Of a stretch of DNA of 36,977 nt, positions 32,670 through 36,977 are shown in pieces (position 1 is the stretch's first letter; each line of letters starts with the position of its first letter). The stretch is from CAKUIA01 sp034180465 (lineage in GTDB: Bacteria > Verrucomicrobiota > Verrucomicrobiia > Opitutales > Intestinicryptomonadaceae). The translations under genes and the position numbers were made by a program. The stretch lies in contig JAXFOH010000035.1 in the NCBI GenBank assembly GCA_034180465.1, forward strand, positions 1 to 36,977, given 5' to 3'. The notes beneath the pieces were generated by a model. It did not search any database. It was not told where the DNA came from and saw only the letters and a list, made by a program, of their open reading frames with translations.

Positions 32670-33536
32670 CTAATCCATATAGTCTTTTGCCTTTTTTAGC
32701 GTTTCGCGCTCGCTTTGGCTAAGCGAATTAAACCCCTTTTTTGCCACTTTGTCTAAGATACGGTTAACTTCGGATTTCAACTTTTCGGTATCGACAATGT
32801 TTACTTCAAAGTTAAAGTCGGCGGCGCGCATTTTTTTCTCGGGCGTTCTTATTGCCATTTTGCCGAAATCTAATTTGTTGCCTTTATATAGAAAGGCAAA
32901 AAGCACTCCCGCAACAATTCCGCCAATGTGGGCAGAATTTGCAATGTCGTAGTTTGGCATGGAAAGTTCCATGGTTAAAAGCGCAAAAATTTCGTAGCCT
33001 GCAATTATATACAGGAAAACTCGGGGTTTAACCCTTATAGGCAGCACAAAAAACACAAGGGCTGTAAGGTATTTGTCTTTGGGGTATAGCATACAAAAGG
33101 CTGCAACTACGCCTAAAACGCCCGCCGAAGCCCCGCATAGAATTTCGGAAGCCCCTCTTGGCGAAAAAGCCGCCCCAAACAGCCAAAAAATTGCGCCCAA
33201 AAATACGCCAAAGGCATATAGCGCAAAAAAGTTTTTATTGCCCATTACGCTTTCTACCCATTTGCCCGCAAAATACAGCCCAAGCATATTTAGCAGAATG
33301 TGGGTAAGGTTTGCGTGTACAATGCTGTATGTGAAAAATTCCCAAATTGCACCGCCTTTAAGGCTTTTCGGCGAAAGCGAAAGCAGCAAATTAAAAAACT
33401 CGGTGGCGAAAAGCCTTTCAAGAACAGTCTCTATTAAAAAAGCCGCAATGTTTACGAGAATAATGGCATATAGAATGCTAAAACGCCCGTTTTTGTGCCC
33501 AAGGCCGAAGCCAGAATATTGTCTTTCGGAAAACAT
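32670..33536 (-). CDS. Rhomboid family intramembrane serine protease
   Basis: Rhomboids cut substrates inside the membrane with a Ser-His dyad. The 288-residue protein has about six transmembrane segments. The HANLTHILLNM sequence (residues 74-84) carries the conserved second-helix His and Asn. Catalytic Ser137 lies in CGASAGVLG, and His203 is in NSAHIGG. A 60-residue charged C-terminal tail is likely cytoplasmic and ends with an LS-x-x-E-x-x-x-L pattern common in bacterial rhomboids. It is the first gene of a minus-strand pair with the S41 protease. It is transcribed divergently from glgP across about 126 bp. Confidence 0.92.
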   Translation of the reverse strand: MFSERQYSGFGLGHKNGRFSILYAIILVNIAAFLIETVLERLFATEFFNLLLSLSPKSLKGGAIWEFFTYSIVHANLTHILLNMLGLYFAGKWVESVMGNKNFFALYAFGVFLGAIFWLFGAAFSPRGASEILCGASAGVLGVVAAFCMLYPKDKYLTALVFFVLPIRVKPRVFLYIIAGYEIFALLTMELSMPNYDIANSAHIGGIVAGVLFAFLYKGNKLDFGKMAIRTPEKKMRAADFNFEVNIVDTEKLKSEVNRILDKVAKKGFNSLSQSERETLKKAKDYMD

Positions 33537-33662
33537 TTTTTTTGAAAGCGTATATATGGTCGTAAAATCGTAAAATTATAGGTTTTTTATAAATGCAATT
33601 CCGCGCTTGTCAAAAGCTTTCGCTTTTGCTTAAGTCTATCTACTGTTTTTTTTTATAAAAAT

Positions 33663-36146
33663 ATGAAGAGCGAAAAAAATAAAACAACGGTTAAAGTGCC
33701 TGAATGCAAATTTTATACTCATACAACCGTGTCGGAAATGAAGGAAGCCATTTTGTGGCATTTGGAACGCTCGCTTGCGAGGTCGGAAATGACTGCAACG
33801 CGCCGCGACTGGTGGGTTGCCACAGCCTATGCCATTAGGGATTTAATGATGGGTCGTTTCATCGAGACAATGAAACACCAGCACAACAGCAACTGCAAGA
33901 GGGTTTACTATCTGTCTTTGGAATACCTTATGGGGCGTCTTACAAAAGACACCATAAACAATTTGGGAATTAAAAGTGCGGTAGACAAAGCCTATAAAGA
34001 GCTTGGTCTTAACTTCGACGAAGTTGTAAGGTCGGAAGTAGACATGGGGCTTGGTAACGGCGGTTTGGGTAGGCTTGCGGCGTGCTTCTTAGACTCGCTT
34101 GCAACTTTAGACTTGCCCGCGGTAGGCTACGGCATTAAGTACGAATTTGGGCTGTTCCGCCAAAGCTTCGAAAACGGCAGACAGACAGAGTCTCCCGACA
34201 ACTGGCTCAGATACGGCAGCCCGTGGGGGTTTGTTCGCCCCGAATATACAATGAAAATCGGTTTGGGCGGGCATGTCGAAAGCATGGTAAACGACAAGGG
34301 CGACTGGTCGGTTGTATGGAAGCCCAGCGTCGAATTTTTAAGCGTTCCTTGGGACGTTCCAATTGTAGGCTACGGGGCTAAAACAGTAAACTTCTTGCGC
34401 TTGTGGGAATCGAAGGCAAGCAACGAGTTCGACCTTCATGCATTCAACAACGGCGGCTATACCGAAGCGGTGCACGAAAAAGCAACAATAGAGACAATCT
34501 CGAAGGTGTTGTACCCGAACGATAAAACCGAAAACGGCAAGTATTTGCGCCTGGTTCAGCAATACTTCTTTGTCTCAAGCTCGCTGCAAGACATTATACG
34601 CAGGTTTAAAAAGACAAACGGCACCGATTGGAGCAGGTTTGCCGACAAGGCCGTAATTCAGCTCAACGACACGCACCCTGCAATTGCCGTTGCCGAGCTA
34701 ATGAGGCTTTTTGTAGACGTAGAAAAGCTCGATTGGGACTACGCATGGAGCATTGTAACAAAGGTTATGGCATATACAAACCACACTCTGTTGCCCGAGG
34801 CTCTCGAAAAGTGGGCGGTTCCCCTGTTCCAAAGAACATTGCCGCGCCATTTGCAGATTATATACGAAATCAACCGCAGATGGCTCGACGAAGTCGAAAA
34901 GAAATATCCCGGCGACAACGACAAAAAGAGCAGGCTTTCTATTATAGAAGAGGGCGCGCCAAAAATGGTAAGAATGGCGTATTTGGCGGTTGTAGGCAGC
35001 TTTAGCGTAAACGGTGTTGCTGCCCTTCACTCGGAATTGCTTAAGGAAAGCGTATTGCGAGACTTCTACGAAATTGCGCCCGAAAAATTCAACAACAAAA
35101 CAAACGGCGTAACTCCGCGCAGGTGGATAAAAACCGCAAACCCCGCGCTTTCGTCTTTGCTCGACGAAACTTTGCAAAACAAGACATGGCCGGTAAATTT
35201 GGGCTTGCTAAAGGGACTTGAAAAGTTTGCCGACAACGCCGAATTCCAGAAAAAGTTTATGGCGGTTAAACGCCAGAACAAGGAAAGGTTGGCAGGCATC
35301 GTTAAAGAGCTGTGCAAGGTAGACCTTAATTGCGACGCAATGTTCGATGTTCAGGTAAAAAGGCTGCATGAATATAAAAGACAGCACCTTAATCTGTTGC
35401 ACATATTGAAGCTTTATAAAGATATTCTGCACAATCCTTCGGCTAATGTTGCGCCCCGCGTATTCATATTCGGCGCAAAGGCAGCCCCGGGCTACGATAT
35501 TGCAAAGAACATAATCTTTGCAATAAACAGGGTTGCCGACGTTATAAACAACGACCCGCGTGTTGGCGACAAACTAAAGGTTGTGTTTATTCCCAACTAC
35601 AGCGTAACTTTGGCAATGAATATCATTCCCGCAGCCGACTTGTCGGAACAGATTTCCACCGCGGGCAAAGAGGCTTCGGGCACCGGCAATATGAAGCTTG
35701 CCCTTAACGGAGCGGTAACTATGGGCACTTTAGACGGCGCAAATGTCGAAATTCTCGAAGAAGTCGGCAAAGACAACATCTTCATATTCGGCAAAACCGT
35801 AGAAGAGGTTCAAGAGCTTAAATCGAAAGGATACAACCCCTATAACTACTATAATAGCGACCCTGAACTAAAGGCGGTTTTAGATTGGCTAGTTTCCGAC
35901 TATTTTGTTCCCGAAAATCCCTATGCCTTAATGCCCGTTCGCAAGTCTATACTCGATTGGGGCGACCCATTTATGGTATGTGCCGACTTTAAGGCCTATT
36001 GCGACGCTCAAGACAGGGCAAGTCTCGCATATATGGACAAGCAAAAGTGGGCGCGTATGGCGATTTTGAACACCGCGCGCTGCTCAAAGTTCTCGTCCGA
36101 CAGAACAATTACAGAATACGCAAAAGACATTTGGCATTTGATATAA
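33663..36146 (+). CDS. glgP: Glycogen/maltodextrin phosphorylase
   Basis: GlgP removes glucose-1-phosphate from the non-reducing ends of glycogen or maltodextrin using inorganic phosphate and PLP. The 827-residue enzyme shows RVYYLSLEYLMGR, EVDMGLGNGGLGRLAACFLDS, the VIQLNDTHPAIAVAELMR segment and the PLP lysine Lys678 in EASGTGNMKLALNG. The VQVKRLHEYKRQHLN region binds the substrate phosphate. The N-terminus lacks the eukaryotic phosphorylation-site extension. No Shine-Dalgarno sequence is clear before the ATG; an AT-rich leader (TTTTATAAAAAT) precedes it. It is followed by a terminator and is a single unit. Confidence 0.96.
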   Translation: MKSEKNKTTVKVPECKFYTHTTVSEMKEAILWHLERSLARSEMTATRRDWWVATAYAIRDLMMGRFIETMKHQHNSNCKRVYYLSLEYLMGRLTKDTINNLGIKSAVDKAYKELGLNFDEVVRSEVDMGLGNGGLGRLAACFLDSLATLDLPAVGYGIKYEFGLFRQSFENGRQTESPDNWLRYGSPWGFVRPEYTMKIGLGGHVESMVNDKGDWSVVWKPSVEFLSVPWDVPIVGYGAKTVNFLRLWESKASNEFDLHAFNNGGYTEAVHEKATIETISKVLYPNDKTENGKYLRLVQQYFFVSSSLQDIIRRFKKTNGTDWSRFADKAVIQLNDTHPAIAVAELMRLFVDVEKLDWDYAWSIVTKVMAYTNHTLLPEALEKWAVPLFQRTLPRHLQIIYEINRRWLDEVEKKYPGDNDKKSRLSIIEEGAPKMVRMAYLAVVGSFSVNGVAALHSELLKESVLRDFYEIAPEKFNNKTNGVTPRRWIKTANPALSSLLDETLQNKTWPVNLGLLKGLEKFADNAEFQKKFMAVKRQNKERLAGIVKELCKVDLNCDAMFDVQVKRLHEYKRQHLNLLHILKLYKDILHNPSANVAPRVFIFGAKAAPGYDIAKNIIFAINRVADVINNDPRVGDKLKVVFIPNYSVTLAMNIIPAADLSEQISTAGKEASGTGNMKLALNGAVTMGTLDGANVEILEEVGKDNIFIFGKTVEEVQELKSKGYNPYNYYNSDPELKAVLDWLVSDYFVPENPYALMPVRKSILDWGDPFMVCADFKAYCDAQDRASLAYMDKQKWARMAILNTARCSKFSSDRTITEYAKDIWHLI

Positions 36147-36167
36147 TCTTGCAAATGCAAATTCGGC

Positions 36168-36195
36168 AAAAGCCCCTCTTTTAGGGGGCTTTTTT
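36168..36195 (+). terminator. Rho-independent terminator after glgP
   Basis: AAAAGCCCC and GGGGCTTTT form the stem around a short loop, followed by T-runs. Confidence 0.85.
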
Positions 36196-36353
36196 GTTTT
36201 TTTATAACGGATATGATAATGTTCATAGTTTGCTGGCGTCAAAATGGCTAAACTTGGGGCAAAAAATTGAAAAAAGGGTTTAAGAATAAAAAAATTTAAC
36301 TTTTTCGCTTGCATAATAAAGTAAAATAGTCAGTATAGGTCGGATAAAAATGA

Positions 36354-36427
36354 CGGGCCGTAGCGCAGTCTGGTAGCGCGCTTGCATGGGGTGTAAGAGG
36401 TCCCGAGTTCGATCCTCGGCGGCCCGA
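36354..36427 (+). tRNA. tRNA-Pro (anticodon GGG)
   Basis: The acceptor CGGGCCG pairs with CGGCCCG. The D-stem GCGC/GCGC, the anticodon stem CTTGC/GTAAG with loop ATGGGGT, and the T-stem CCGAG/CTCGG around TTCGATC all close. The anticodon is GGG, reading CCC and CCU. CCA is not encoded. The tRNA-Ala gene follows after about 43 bases, so the two may share a transcript. Confidence 0.95.
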
Positions 36428-36470
36428 TAATTTTTTTTAAGGCGGAATTAGGTTCGTCTTAATCCTCAAT

Positions 36471-36546
36471 GGGGCCGTAGCTCAGTTGGAAGAGCGCCAG
36501 ATTCGCATTTTGGAGATCGTGAGTTCGAACCTCATCGGCTCCACCA
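36471..36546 (+). tRNA. tRNA-Ala (anticodon CGC), CCA encoded
   Basis: The acceptor GGGGCCG pairs with CGGCTCC, including a G3-U70 pair, the recognition element for alanyl-tRNA synthetase. The D-stem GCTC/GAGC, anticodon stem CCAGA/TTTGG with loop TTCGCAT and T-stem GTGAG/CTCAT all close. The anticodon CGC reads GCG only. The CCA tail is encoded, unlike in its tRNA-Pro neighbour. Confidence 0.95.
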
Positions 36547-36561
36547 TTGATTTTTTATAGA

Positions 36562-36587
36562 ACGTAGCCAATCGGCTGCGTTTTTTT
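36562..36587 (+). terminator. Rho-independent terminator after tRNA-Ala
   Basis: ACGTAGCC pairs with GGCTGCGT (one U-G pair) around AATC, followed by T7. Confidence 0.85.
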
Positions 36588-36589
36588 GT

Positions 36590-36977
36590 TTGCGCGCATG
36601 GCTATTGTTTTTTTGGTTGACCCAAATGATACAACGAATGGCTTACGGTTATAAAAACTTTGAATTTAAGCGAAGCGCGAATGAGATTTTGCCGTAGGCA
36701 AAAGACCCGAAGTGGGAGACGGTTTGCGCATGCAAACGCGAATCAAAATTACAGATTAAGAGTACTCGTAGAATGCGGAGTGAAACTATGAAAAACAAAT
36801 TACAAGAAAATCGTTACTCCACACCCTTTGGGATTGACCCAATTACAGATTGAGGGTCTTGGTTCTATGCGACATCTTTCACTAAAATCCACTCTCTTTG
36901 GTGTTGACCCATTAAGCGACGGCCGAAAAGAATGTTGTTGGCAGTGCCGCAGTGGCTTAAAATGCGGGCAAAGCAAC
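36590..36977. repeat. Repeat- and hairpin-rich stretch with micro-ORFs after the tRNAs
   Basis: No normal gene is complete here. CTTTGG-(2-3 nt)-TTGACCCA occurs near 36826 and 36896, 70 bp apart and inside a longer similar stretch, and a weaker copy lies near 36610. AATTACAGATTRAG occurs at 36747 and 36841. Compact palindromes include TTTTGCC-GTA-GGCAAAA and GTTTGC-GCAT-GCAAAC between 36690 and 36740. Short ORFs at 36598-36654 and 36788-36853, and one open from 36867 to the edge, encode FLVDPNDTTNG, STPFGIDPITD and STLFGVDPLSD. The last then turns Cys-rich (CCWQC). It may be a decayed repeated element or the start of a gene. Confidence 0.5.

Noticed and set aside
36590..36977. Attachment site of an integrated element after tRNA-Ala
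   Set aside because: No integrase or duplicated tRNA 3' end is seen in the visible part; extending the sequence would be needed to decide.

Overview
The window looks like chromosomal DNA from a Verrucomicrobiota bacterium, probably of the Opitutae. Three things point there. Two large surface proteins are beta-helix-like with a PEP-CTERM style tail. The GreA-family elongation factor is about 690 residues long, the extended form known from the Planctomycetes-Verrucomicrobia-Chlamydiae group. A giant protein of 1890 residues starts with a pseudopilin-like membrane anchor. Intergenic DNA is AT-rich, while coding DNA is more balanced. Shine-Dalgarno sequences are present at some genes (the 4239 gene, ispH, argJ, the 10896 gene) and not visible at others. 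No phage or transposase gene is visible.

Layout. Positions 1-2644 (minus) hold a large secreted beta-helix protein that is cut by the window edge and carries one frameshift. Positions 2888-5345 (plus) hold an O-antigen ligase/polymerase-like membrane protein and an overlapping helical-repeat protein. Positions 5407-6753 hold an array of palindromes and a class II Fic protein. Then come the long GreA (minus), an RsmB-type rRNA methyltransferase (plus), a small Lys/Ala-tailed protein with a possible carbohydrate-binding fold (minus) and dihydrofolate reductase (minus). Positions 11747-17419 hold the giant pseudopilin-like protein. An AAA_14/DUF4143 ATPase (minus) follows, with its own palindromic array upstream. 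Next are a second intact PEP-CTERM beta-helix protein, ispH, and the arginine cluster argC-argJ-argB-argD-argF-argG (23664-30251), closed by a strong terminator. Facing it are a rhomboid protease gene and a Prc-type S41 protease gene (minus). The window ends with glycogen phosphorylase, tRNA-Pro(GGG), tRNA-Ala(CGC) and about 430 bases of odd repeat-rich DNA.

How the genes work together. The arg cluster covers most of arginine synthesis from N-acetylglutamate to argininosuccinate: ArgB, ArgC, ArgD, ArgJ (recycling the acetyl group), ArgF and ArgG. ArgH and any dedicated ArgA are not in the window. The two paralogous beta-helix proteins, the pseudopilin-like giant, the O-antigen ligase-like protein and the two membrane or envelope proteases are all consistent with investment in the cell envelope and surface.

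The most unusual structures are regulatory-looking. Five 26-bp dyads of TTAGACACAA-N6-TTGTGTCTAA type, separated by linkers of exactly 4 or 15 bp, lie directly upstream of the Fic gene. Its last half-site forms the putative -35 box. A comparable 32-bp-period palindromic array lies upstream of the DUF4143 ATPase gene. A third oddity is a cluster of micro-ORFs with a shared F-x-(I/V)-D-P motif after the tRNAs.
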